Assembly: GCF_001982615.1 (NCBI RefSeq) | Contig: NZ_MLCO01000153.1 | Location: 1-57,321, forward strand | Direction: 5' to 3' | DNA length: 57,321 bases | DNA from: Teichococcus deserti | Lineage (GTDB): Bacteria > Pseudomonadota > Alphaproteobacteria > Acetobacterales > Acetobacteraceae | Shown here: positions 25,801-31,722 of the stretch, in pieces | Layout of the letters: every line of letters begins with the position of its first letter | How positions within the stretch are numbered: the first letter of the stretch is position 1 | Notes under the pieces: model-generated | What the model was told of the DNA's origin: nothing | Databases searched by the model: none | Seen by the model: only the letters and a program-made list of their open reading frames with translations | Translations under genes and position numbers: made by a program

Positions 25801-26389
25801 CGGCGCCGAAGGCCTTGAATTCCTTCTGGCGGGCCAGCGCGGCGCGGCGGTCGGAGCGATGCACCAGCGCCGGCAGCACCAGCGTCAGCAGCGCCGCGAC
25901 CAGCAGCACGAAGGCGACGGGCACGTCCCACCACGCCATGAACAGGAAGATCGCCAAGGGCGCGCAGGCGGCGATGGCCAGCTGCGGCAGGTACTGGCCG
26001 AAGAAGGTCTGCAGCTGCTCGACGCCATCGACCATGGCCAGCATGACGCCGCCGGTGCGCTGCCCGGCGAACCAGGCCGGGCCCAGCGCCGCGATGCGGT
26101 CGAACAGCGCCGCCCGCAACTTCGTTTGCACGGCGGCGGCGGTGCGATGCGCCAGCCCCGCCCGCGCCTGCTCCAGCAGCCCGCGCAGCAGCACGGCGGC
26201 GGCGGCGCCCGCCAGCGGCCAGGCGGCCTCGGCCAGCCCGCCGCCGGCGAAGACGCGGGCCAGCGCCACGCCCAGGCAGGCGAAGCGGGCGATGCCGGCG
26301 GCCAGCGCCGCCAGGCCCAGCAGCACGCCCGCCAGCATGCCGAGGCGCAGGCCCTGGGTCAGCCGCCAGAGGCGCAGGTCGAAATACAT
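22838..26389 (-). CDS. Fused double ABC exporter (TMD-NBD-TMD-NBD), CydDC-like
   Basis: 1183 residues, about twice a normal half-exporter. First half: membrane domain 15-310, Walker A GPSGAGKS at 369-376, signature LSGGQ at 473-477, Walker B ILILDE at 493-498. Second half: membrane domain about 620-900, Walker A at 976-983, signature LSGGQ at 1080-1084, Walker B VLVLDE at 1100-1105. Both ATP sites look intact. The first membrane domain has the FFGQYLPQL segment found in CydD-type proteins, which together with CydC export cysteine and glutathione for cytochrome bd assembly. No cydAB genes are in the window, so a general lipid or drug exporter remains possible. An Ala-rich linker (about 570-612) joins the halves. 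Confidence 0.8.
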   Translation of the reverse strand: MYFDLRLWRLTQGLRLGMLAGVLLGLAALAAGIARFACLGVALARVFAGGGLAEAAWPLAGAAAAVLLRGLLEQARAGLAHRTAAAVQTKLRAALFDRIAALGPAWFAGQRTGGVMLAMVDGVEQLQTFFGQYLPQLAIAACAPLAIFLFMAWWDVPVAFVLLVAALLTLVLPALVHRSDRRAALARQKEFKAFGAEFLDAVQGLPTLQAFGQSASHGERLARRARALFQTTFRVLAVSVSTRGITDTGMALGAALALILGAHRVEAGQMSLEALLVVLMAGTEIFRPLRDLRSVLHQGMVGQSAAAGLHELLQAEPAIGPGGAPLELRGAAPGIEFDAVRFAYPGGRSPAHDRLSFAIRPGERVGIVGPSGAGKSSILRLLLRQHDPQAGTIRIGGQLLSEVDPASIAASIAIVAQDATLFHGTVAENLRLGRPGAGQAELEAACRAANAHDFILGLPGGYDALIGERGARLSGGQRQRVAIARALLRDAPILILDEALSAVDAENEALIQQALDRLMQGRTTLVLAHRLSSVIGADRILVLDQGRVVESGSHAALMQAGGTYFRLMGAQAAERGAGAPPDRLDAAAIAEAETAAAPIDLNAEAAAIGGRETFSSLVRYILPWRGKLALTVLLGIGRVAAFIGVGVAGALLTAALGRGEPIGALAVALLVLAPLAGLLHWLESWLAHDMAYRLLAEMRIDLFARLDALGPAYLLRRRAGDLVALATTDVETVEYFYAHTVAPAVVALLVPVTVLLVLGYFAWPLALALFPFLLFAGLSPLRGRARIDALGSQARGALGELGAHVTETIQGLGDLLAFQAVPLRRAAFLDRVATYQARRLALQHDQARAAAGLEVATGLGGLAVAAGGALLVAQGQLAAGLLPMLILLAIAAFLPVSEIAQVGRQLADTIASTRRLRLVEREQPRIRPGRLTPVTPQGGSEIRFEDVSFRYDGRSNPALSGLDLMLPAGRTAALVGPSGAGKSTVAALLLRFFDPEAGRITLDGMDLRELTLDGLRHHVALVAQDTFLFNDTLEENIRMARPEASAEELARAIEQASLRDFVAGLPQGLATPVGERGLQLSGGQRQRIAIARAFLKDAPVLVLDEATSHLDAISEAEVRAALKGLMKSRTVLVIAHRLSTIREADTILVMQAGQLVEAGPHDALLAQGGAYARLVAWQMEGAA

Positions 26390-26447
26390 GGAAGCCGTCT
26401 CCGGGCGATCGAGCCGCGATGCTGCGACCGGTCCGCGGCCACAGCAA

Positions 26448-26462
26448 ATGCAAGCTTTTCAT
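26448..26462. promoter_or_regulatory. Possible LysR-type binding box
   Basis: ATGCAAGCTTTTCAT has the T-N11-A form and partial dyad symmetry of LysR boxes, and lies between the divergent exporter and lysR-type genes, 27 bases before the regulator start. One such match is weak evidence. Confidence 0.3.
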
Positions 26463-26488
26463 CGGCTGTTGAGCTAGATTGCACGGCC

Positions 26489-27412
26489 ATGATCCCGCCG
26501 CTGCCGCCCCTCGCCGCGCTGCGCGCCTTCGCCGCCGTGGCGCGGGCCGGCAGCTTCGCCCGCGCCGCCACCCAGCTGCATGTCAGCACCAGCGCCGTCA
26601 GCCACCAGATCCGCGGGCTGGAGGCGCAGCTGGGCACGCCGCTGCTGACCCGCGCCCGCAACGGCGCCGGCCACAGCCAGACCGCGCCCACCGCCGCCGG
26701 GCAGACATTGCTGGAGGCGGTGGAGGCGGCGCTGACCATGCTCGCCGAAAGCTGCGCCGGCATCCGCGCCGAGGCCGGTCGGCCGCGTGCCCGGCTGGTG
26801 GTCTGCGCCAATGGCTCGGTCGCCTCGCTCTGGCTGGCGCCGCGGCTGGCGGCCTTTGCCGGGCTGCATCCTTCGGTCGACTGGCATATGCGGGCGGTCG
26901 AGGCTGGCTCGCCCGACCTGGCCGCCGAGGGCATCGACCTGGCGATCCTGCGCGCCCGCACCGGCCAGATCCCGCCCGGCGATTCCTTGCTGTTCGAGGA
27001 AAGGATGTTCCCCGTCGCCAGCCCGGCCGTCGCGGCGGAGGTGGCGCGGCTCGGGCGCAGCACGGCGCTGGCCCGGCTCAGCCTGCTGGAGGAGGAGCAC
27101 AGCGCCGACAGCCCGGACAAGGACTGGCGGCACTGGCTGGCGCATCTGGGCGAGGCGGTGCCGGCGCCGCGGCTGATCCGCTTCAGCGGCTTCAACCAGG
27201 CGATCGGCGCGGCGCTGGCGGGGGCGGGCATCGCGCTCGGCCGCTCGCCGCTGCTGGATGCGGAGCTCGCCGCCGGCCGGCTGGTGCGGCTTTTCGCGCC
27301 CGAGGCCCTGGCCGGCACCTGGGTCTTCACCCTGCGCCTGGGGCCCGCTGCCGCGCGCGACCCGCATGTCCGCCAGCTGAGCGACTTCTTGCGCACGCCA
27401 TCCTCCGGCTGA
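26489..27412 (+). CDS. LysR-family transcriptional regulator
   Basis: 307 residues. The N-terminal helix-turn-helix (about residues 6-65) reads LRAFAAVARAGSFARAATQLHVSTSAVSHQIRGLE. The periplasmic-binding-like effector domain follows, with the AGAGIALGRSPL and GRLVRLF elements seen in the GcvA-type subgroup. The ATG at 26489 gives the standard N-terminus. It is divergent from the fused ABC exporter and precedes the flavin monooxygenase in the same direction, so either could be its target. Confidence 0.9.
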   Translation: MIPPLPPLAALRAFAAVARAGSFARAATQLHVSTSAVSHQIRGLEAQLGTPLLTRARNGAGHSQTAPTAAGQTLLEAVEAALTMLAESCAGIRAEAGRPRARLVVCANGSVASLWLAPRLAAFAGLHPSVDWHMRAVEAGSPDLAAEGIDLAILRARTGQIPPGDSLLFEERMFPVASPAVAAEVARLGRSTALARLSLLEEEHSADSPDKDWRHWLAHLGEAVPAPRLIRFSGFNQAIGAALAGAGIALGRSPLLDAELAAGRLVRLFAPEALAGTWVFTLRLGPAAARDPHVRQLSDFLRTPSSG

Positions 27413-27417
27413 GGCCG

Positions 27418-27436
27418 AGAACAGAAAAAGTTCTGT
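27418..27436. promoter_or_regulatory. Inverted repeat upstream of the monooxygenase gene
   Basis: ACAGAA (27421-27426) and TTCTGT (27431-27436) flank AAAG, extended by AGAAC/GTTCT (27418-27422/27430-27434). It begins 5 bases after the lysR-type stop and ends 58 bases before the next start. It could be an operator or a small terminator; TCTTTAT follows. Confidence 0.4.
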
Positions 27437-27494
27437 CTTTATCTGCAGCGGCGCCGGCGCTTCGATAAAGGCCGCGTTGATGGAGAGGCACAGC

Positions 27495-28859
27495 ATGCGC
27501 GATGACGGCCGGAAAGACATGGTGCTGGGGCTGAACCTGGTAGGGGCAGGCGCGCATGGCGGCGGCTGGCGCATGCCGGAGGCCAAGGCCGATGCCGCCC
27601 TCGACATCCGCTTCTGGAAACAGATGGCGCGCGAGGCCGAGGCCGCCTGCTTCCACTTCATGTTCTGGGCCGACGGGATCGCCGTGCGCAGCAATGCCCG
27701 CGACGAGCGGCAGCTGAGCTATGACAGCCGCATCGACGTCTTCGAGCCGCTGACCCTGCTGGCAGCGCTCTCGGCGGTGACCGAGAAGCTCGGCTTCATC
27801 GCGACCGCCAGCACCACCTACAACGAGCCCTACAGCATGGCGCGCAAGCTCGCCTCGCTCGACCACATCACCGAGGGGCGGGTGGGCTGGAACGTCGTCA
27901 CCTCCTGGAGCGAGCAGGAGGCGCTGAATTTCGGCCGCGAGCGCCACATGGAGCACGCCGCGCGCTACCGCCGCGCCGAGGAATACGTCGACCTGATGTT
28001 CTCGCTGTGGGACAGCTTCGAAGACGGCGCCTTCATCCGCGACAAGGAAAGCGGGCAGTACTTCGACCCTGCCAGACTGCACACGCCGCATCACCACGGC
28101 GAGCATTTCAAGGTGCGCGGGCCGCTGAACCTGGCGCGGCCGATCCAGGGCTATCCGGTGATCGCCCAGGCGGGCTCCTCGGGCCCGGGCCAGGCGCTGG
28201 CGGCGCGCACGGCCGAGGTGATCTACACCATGCAGCGCAGCCGCGACGAGGCGGCCGCCTTCTACGCCCGCGTCAAAGGCCAGTTCGCGCCATTTGGCCG
28301 CGCGCCGGAATCGGCGCTGGTCATGCCGGGGATGATGCCGATCATCGGCCGCAGCCGGCAGGAAGCCCGCGACCTGTTCGAGCGGCTGCAATCGCTGATC
28401 CATCCCGAGCTCGGCCTGGCGGCGCTGTCGACCAGCTTCGGCGATCTCAGCGGCCATGACGTCGACGGCCCGCTGCCGCCGCTGCTGGCCGAGAGCAACG
28501 CGCTGAAAAGCGAGCATGCCAAATTGCAGACGTTCCTGGACGGGCGCAGCCTGACGATCCGGCAGCTGTTCCAGGCGCGCGCCGCCTCCGGCCACCACCT
28601 GATCGTCGGCACCGCCGCCGAGATCGCCGACGAGATGCAGGACTGGTTCGAGCATCGCGCCTGCGACGGCTTCAACATCCTGCCGCCCTTCTATCCGGGC
28701 CCGGTCGAGGATGTCTTCCATCGCCTGATCCCCGAGCTGCAGCGCCGCGGCCTTTTCCAGACCGACTATCGCGGCACCACGCTCCGGGAAAATCTCGGCC
28801 TGGCACGGCCGGCGCATGGCGCGCACCGGCCGGCGGCGCTGCGCCAGGCGGGGGAATGA
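27495..28859 (+). CDS. NtaA/SnaA/DszA-type FMN-dependent monooxygenase
   Basis: 454 residues, luciferase-like monooxygenase of the nitrilotriacetate/alkanesulfonate-type branch. Family features: WADGIAVR near residue 55, FEPLTLLAALSAVTEKLGFIATASTTYNEPY, DHITEGRVGWNVVTS, YPVIAQAGSSGPGQ, and a C-terminal GFNILPPFYPG. Such enzymes use FMNH2 from a separate reductase to cleave C-N or C-S bonds in chelators, sulfonates or sulfur heterocycles. I chose the ATG at 27495 because GGAGAGG lies 6 bases upstream; an earlier ATG at 27480 overlaps that site. No flavin reductase gene is adjacent. The substrate is unknown. Confidence 0.88.
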   Translation: MRDDGRKDMVLGLNLVGAGAHGGGWRMPEAKADAALDIRFWKQMAREAEAACFHFMFWADGIAVRSNARDERQLSYDSRIDVFEPLTLLAALSAVTEKLGFIATASTTYNEPYSMARKLASLDHITEGRVGWNVVTSWSEQEALNFGRERHMEHAARYRRAEEYVDLMFSLWDSFEDGAFIRDKESGQYFDPARLHTPHHHGEHFKVRGPLNLARPIQGYPVIAQAGSSGPGQALAARTAEVIYTMQRSRDEAAAFYARVKGQFAPFGRAPESALVMPGMMPIIGRSRQEARDLFERLQSLIHPELGLAALSTSFGDLSGHDVDGPLPPLLAESNALKSEHAKLQTFLDGRSLTIRQLFQARAASGHHLIVGTAAEIADEMQDWFEHRACDGFNILPPFYPGPVEDVFHRLIPELQRRGLFQTDYRGTTLRENLGLARPAHGAHRPAALRQAGE

Positions 28860-28977
28860 CCGCCCCACCGCATTTACCGAATTTCAATTCCGCCCTGAGA
28901 GAACCTTGCCGAAGCACGGAACCGCGCCAGCCTAGGAGAGGCTGCCTTCCGCCCCACCCCCTCGCGGGAGGCCTCGC

Positions 28978-29730
28978 ATGCATCTTCGCCCCATCGATCT
29001 CGAGCGCGAGCAGGACAGCCGGCGCAGCTCCCGCGGTTTCCTGGGCCTGTCGCGCCTCGCCCATGCGCGGGAGGGGCTGCGCCGCTTCCTGGGCCTCGCC
29101 CCGGAGCCTGGCGCGAAGGCGCCGCTCAGCACCGAGGAAATCCGCGCCCGGCTGCGCGCGGACCGGCCGGCCACCACCAGCCTGCTGCCGACGCCCGAGA
29201 CGTCCAGCGCCGAGCCGGAAGCGGCGCCGCAGCCGCAGGGGCTGCGCCGCTTCCTGGGCCTCGCCCCGCTGGTCGGCGTGCCTTCCAGCCTCGGCCGCTT
29301 CCTGGGCCTGGCGCCGCTGCCGCCGGCCCCGCCGGCCGAGCGCTTCCTCGACCTGGCGCCGGTGACCGGCGCCGCGCTGCCCGAGGCCGTGGCGCTGGCG
29401 CCGCTCGCCACCCCGGCGGCCGAGCCCCGCTTCATCGACCTCGCACCCCTGGCCGTGCCGGCCGCTGTCGTACCGCGCCATGTCGACCTGGCCCCGCTGG
29501 CCTCGAGCCCGGCGGCGCCGCGCTTCATCGACCTGGCGCCGTTGCCGCTGGCCGCCAGCGCGCCGCGCCATGTCGACCTGGCGCCGCTGCAGGCAGCCGC
29601 CGCCCGCGACATCAGCCTGCCCGCCCTGGCCGCGGCCAGCGCCAGCGAGGCGCATCGCCTGGCGCCCATCGCCCTTCGCCGCGAGCGCTTCGTCGGGCTG
29701 GCCCCGCTGGGCCGCACCGGCGCGCACTGA
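28978..29730 (+). CDS. Hypothetical protein with a 15-residue-period RF(L/I)(G/D)LAPL repeat
   Basis: 250 residues, unrecognised. GGGAGG lies 7 bases before the ATG. About thirteen copies of a short motif R-[FH]-[LIV]-[GD]-L-A-P-L are present; exact or near copies start at residues 36, 91, 107, 122, 137, 151, 167, 182, 197, 210 and 237. From residue 91 to 204 the spacing is 14 to 16 residues. Linkers are Ala/Pro-rich. There is no signal peptide or membrane helix. Alternation of RFIDLAPL and RHVDLAPL (151, 167, 182, 197) suggests duplication of a two-repeat unit. Other frames here are also open because of base composition, but only this frame has both a ribosome site and the repeat. Its function is unknown; a scaffold or surface-binding role would be a guess. 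Confidence 0.7.
   Translation: MHLRPIDLEREQDSRRSSRGFLGLSRLAHAREGLRRFLGLAPEPGAKAPLSTEEIRARLRADRPATTSLLPTPETSSAEPEAAPQPQGLRRFLGLAPLVGVPSSLGRFLGLAPLPPAPPAERFLDLAPVTGAALPEAVALAPLATPAAEPRFIDLAPLAVPAAVVPRHVDLAPLASSPAAPRFIDLAPLPLAASAPRHVDLAPLQAAAARDISLPALAAASASEAHRLAPIALRRERFVGLAPLGRTGAH
29248..29709 (+). repeat. DNA encoding the 15-residue repeats
   Basis: About ten imperfect tandem units of roughly 45 bases, visible as recurring CGCTTC..CGACCTGGCGCC and CGCCATGTCGACCTGGC blocks. Units differ mainly at third positions and in the linkers, as expected for repeats kept by selection on the protein. Confidence 0.65.
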
Positions 29731-29756
29731 AAAAAAACCGGGGCGCACTGAAAAAA
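29722..29756. repeat. 14-base direct duplication with A-runs
   Basis: GCGCACTGAAAAAA occurs at 29722-29735 and 29743-29756. The first copy contains the stop codon of the repeat protein. The second provides the T-run (on the minus strand) of the terminator next to it. Confidence 0.6.
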
Positions 29757-29784
29757 GGGCCCAGAGGCTTGCGCCCCCGGACCC
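29751..29784 (-). terminator. Intrinsic terminator of the small-peptide/membrane-protein operon
   Basis: Read on the minus strand: GGGTCCGGGGGC (29784-29773), loop GCAA, GCCTCTGGGCCC (29768-29757), then six T (29756-29751). The 12-base stem needs only three G-T pairs. It lies 25 bases after the stop of the 294-residue gene. This is the clearest classical terminator in the window. Confidence 0.85.
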
Positions 29785-29809
29785 TGGTCGGACCGTGCTG
29801 CAGGACGGC

Positions 29810-30694
29810 TCAGGTATCGCGCGAGCGGCCGGCCAGCGCCGCGGCAGTCGCCGCGATGAAGGCGCCGATCAGCATCGACAGCGCGGTGAACAGCGCCGTC
29901 GTCGCCGCCGACTTGCGGGCCGTCTCCGCCGCCTGCTTGGCCTGCTCGGCCGCCTGCTGGGCGCGGGTCACCGCGGCATCGACACGGCTGCGCGCTTCGG
30001 CCGGCGGAATCTCCGCCCGCGCCGCCACCAGCTGGGCCAGATAGGCACGGTCGGCCTCCGGCACCTCGCCCTGGGCAATGCCATTGGCGATGATGCGCCC
30101 GGCCTCGGCCGCCGCCTGGCCCTCCTCGCCCTGCACCACCGGCTGGGCGCGGCGGAACAGCGAGTCGATGTCATAGCTGCGGGCCAGCGCCGGCCCGGCC
30201 GTGCTGGCCGCCGCCTGCACCGCACCGCCGCCGACCGCCGAGACCGCCCGCGCGCCGGCGCCGATCGCGCCCGAGGCCGCCGAGGCCAGCACGCCGACCG
30301 TCACCAGCGTCGCCACGGCCCAGGCCAGGAAGCCATGCGCGGTGTCGCGGAAATAGACCTCGTCCGCATGCACCGAGGCCCAGTGGGTGCGCAGCCGGCC
30401 GGCGATATAGCCGCCGATGCCGGAGGAGAGCCACTGGGTGATGACCAGCCAGACTGCGGCGGTGACGCCGACCGCGGTCGCCGTCGGACCGGACCAGGGC
30501 GAGGCGATCGCCAGGCCAAAGCCGGTGCCGAGCAGCACCAGGATGAGGGACACCGCCGCCGCGCCCGCCGCGCCGCCCAGGATGGCGCCCCAGGAGATGG
30601 CGGAGACGGGCGACTGGTAGGTCGCCGGCAGCTCGGTCTCGCCGAGGCTCAGCCGGCCGCCGAGAGAGCTTCCGGAGTGGGAGGTGCTGGCCAT
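29810..30694 (-). CDS. Membrane protein of unknown function, 294 residues
   Basis: Start at 30694 chosen for GGAAGGAGGG 7 bases upstream. After a polar N-terminus, helices appear at about residues 32-60 (AISWGAILGGAAGAAAVSLILVLLGTGFGLA), 75-90, 120-150 (FLAWAVATLVTVGVLASAASGAIGAGARAV is glycine/alanine-rich) and at the C-terminus (TTALFTALSMLIGAFIAATAAALA). An extramembrane helix rich in AAEQAKQAAETARKSA precedes the last helix. The layout resembles alphaproteobacterial proteins often labelled PhnA-like or TIGR-type membrane proteins of unknown role. It follows the 25-residue gene by 17 bases and shares its promoter and terminator. Confidence 0.75.
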   Translation of the reverse strand: MASTSHSGSSLGGRLSLGETELPATYQSPVSAISWGAILGGAAGAAAVSLILVLLGTGFGLAIASPWSGPTATAVGVTAAVWLVITQWLSSGIGGYIAGRLRTHWASVHADEVYFRDTAHGFLAWAVATLVTVGVLASAASGAIGAGARAVSAVGGGAVQAAASTAGPALARSYDIDSLFRRAQPVVQGEEGQAAAEAGRIIANGIAQGEVPEADRAYLAQLVAARAEIPPAEARSRVDAAVTRAQQAAEQAKQAAETARKSAATTALFTALSMLIGAFIAATAAALAGRSRDT

Positions 30695-30711
30695 GGCGGC
30701 GCCCTCCTTCC

Positions 30712-30789
30712 TCAGCGGAACAGCAGCATGAGGATGATGATCACCGGGATGGGAATGCCCAGCAACCACAGCAGAATTCCGCGACCCAT
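30712..30789 (-). CDS. 25-residue hydrophobic membrane peptide
   Basis: Sequence begins MGRGILLWLLGIPIPVIIIL and ends MLLFR: one helix with an I-P-I-P kink. GGAGGAG is placed 6 bases before the ATG, strong for this window. Stop at 30712. Peptides of this form, start near MGRGILLWLLG and ending in a basic residue, recur in alphaproteobacteria to my knowledge and are easily missed by gene finders. Tight linkage to the 294-residue membrane protein suggests a shared role, perhaps as a small subunit. Function unknown. Confidence 0.65.
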   Translation of the reverse strand: MGRGILLWLLGIPIPVIIILMLLFR

Positions 30790-30852
30790 GTGATGGCTCC
30801 TCCGGTCTTGACTATCCGGGGAGCCAACGCCGGCCAGCGCGGCCGGTTGCCG

Positions 30853-30870
30853 CATGACCGAATGGTCATG
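30853..30870. promoter_or_regulatory. 18-base palindrome upstream of the small-peptide operon
   Basis: CATGACC (30853-30859) and GGTCATG (30864-30870) form a perfect 7-base inverted repeat around GAAT. It lies 64 bases before the peptide start and is a plausible operator for that operon. Confidence 0.45.
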
Positions 30871-30872
30871 TG

Positions 30873-30902
30873 GCGAAAGCCCTGGCTTATCCAGGGCTTC
30901 GC
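30873..30902 (-). terminator. Hairpin after iolB
   Basis: GCGAAAGCCCTGG (30873-30885) pairs with CCAGGGCTTCGC (30891-30902) with one bulged A and a five-base loop. It starts 2 bases past the iolB stop. There is no T-run in the iolB direction, so it may act with Rho or by stabilising the 3' end. Confidence 0.55.
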
Positions 30903-30904
30903 CG

Positions 30905-31705
30905 TTACCAGCCAAGCCAGGCATGCTCCGGCGCCATGGTGAATTTCCAGGCGCGGCGCGGCCCGGCCATGACGTTCAGATACCAGAGGTCGAAGCCATG
31001 CGGTGCGCCGACCGGGTGGTAGCCGCGCGGCACCAGCACGACGTCGCCGTCGCCGACGGCCATGGTCTCGTCCAGGCTGCGGTCGTCGGTATAGACGCGC
31101 TGCACCGCGAAGCCGCCCGGCCGCGCCAGCCGGTGGTAATAGGTTTCCTCCAGCGCCGTCTCGTTGGGGAAGTCGTCGGCATCGTGCTTGTGCGGCGGAT
31201 AGCTGGACCAGTTGCCGCCGGGCGTGACCACTTCCACCACCAACAGGCTTTCCGCCTCGGCGGTATCGGGCAGGATGTTGCGCACGTGGCGGAGATTGGT
31301 GCCCTCGCCGCGCAGCTCCTGCCCCACCGCCTCCGGCGGGATCAGCCGCGCCGGCAGGCGGCCGGTCGCCGGCGCGGTGCAGACGGCGACCTCCGCCCCC
31401 GCGGCGCTGGTCACCACCAGCCGCTGCCCGGGCGGCGCATAGACCGACCAGGGGCTTCCGTCGAAGACCGAGGCGCGGCCACCGATGTTTTCGAAGGTCT
31501 GGTCGCCGACGGCGACGGTGACATGGCCGGTCAGGACGACGAGGCAGGTCTCGCGCGCCGTCTCCTCGCGGGTCAGGCCGGCGCCCGGCGCCAGGCGATG
31601 CACCTCGAAGCCGACATAGGTCCAGCCGGCATTCCCGGGCGTGATGTGGTGCAGCCGGCCGTTGGCATCGGCGGCGGTCGGGTGGCGCAGCAGCGGGGTG
31701 GGCAT
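30905..31705 (-). CDS. iolB: 5-deoxy-glucuronate isomerase
   Basis: 266 residues, the family's usual length. Two cupin-like domains. Recognisable motifs: GWTYVGFEVHRL near residue 27, the ETCLVVLTGHVTV strand pair, SSYPPHKHDADDFPNE with metal-ligand histidines, EETYYHRL, and PRGYHPVGAPHGFDLWYLNVMAG. It converts 5-deoxy-D-glucuronate to 5-dehydro-2-deoxy-D-gluconate in myo-inositol catabolism. GGGAGA precedes the ATG at 31705. It follows iolC by 17 bases, so product and next enzyme are adjacent. iolA, iolD, iolE and iolG are not in the window. Confidence 0.95.
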   Translation of the reverse strand: MPTPLLRHPTAADANGRLHHITPGNAGWTYVGFEVHRLAPGAGLTREETARETCLVVLTGHVTVAVGDQTFENIGGRASVFDGSPWSVYAPPGQRLVVTSAAGAEVAVCTAPATGRLPARLIPPEAVGQELRGEGTNLRHVRNILPDTAEAESLLVVEVVTPGGNWSSYPPHKHDADDFPNETALEETYYHRLARPGGFAVQRVYTDDRSLDETMAVGDGDVVLVPRGYHPVGAPHGFDLWYLNVMAGPRRAWKFTMAPEHAWLGW

Positions 31706-31722
31706 CGAGCGGTCTCCCGGGA

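Noticed and set aside
25232-26488. Long N-terminal extension of the LysR gene
   Set aside because: It would run antisense through the ABC exporter; the helix-turn-helix N-terminus begins normally at 26489.
29248-29709. CRISPR-like or minisatellite array
   Set aside because: Units are imperfect, in frame with a coding sequence and have no unique spacers, so they are protein repeats.
28932-29717. Arg/Ser-rich minus-strand frame opposite the repeat protein, with repeated GARSxxRG units
   Set aside because: The periodicity is only the mirror of the plus-strand repeats. It lacks a ribosome site, and the plus frame has a good one.
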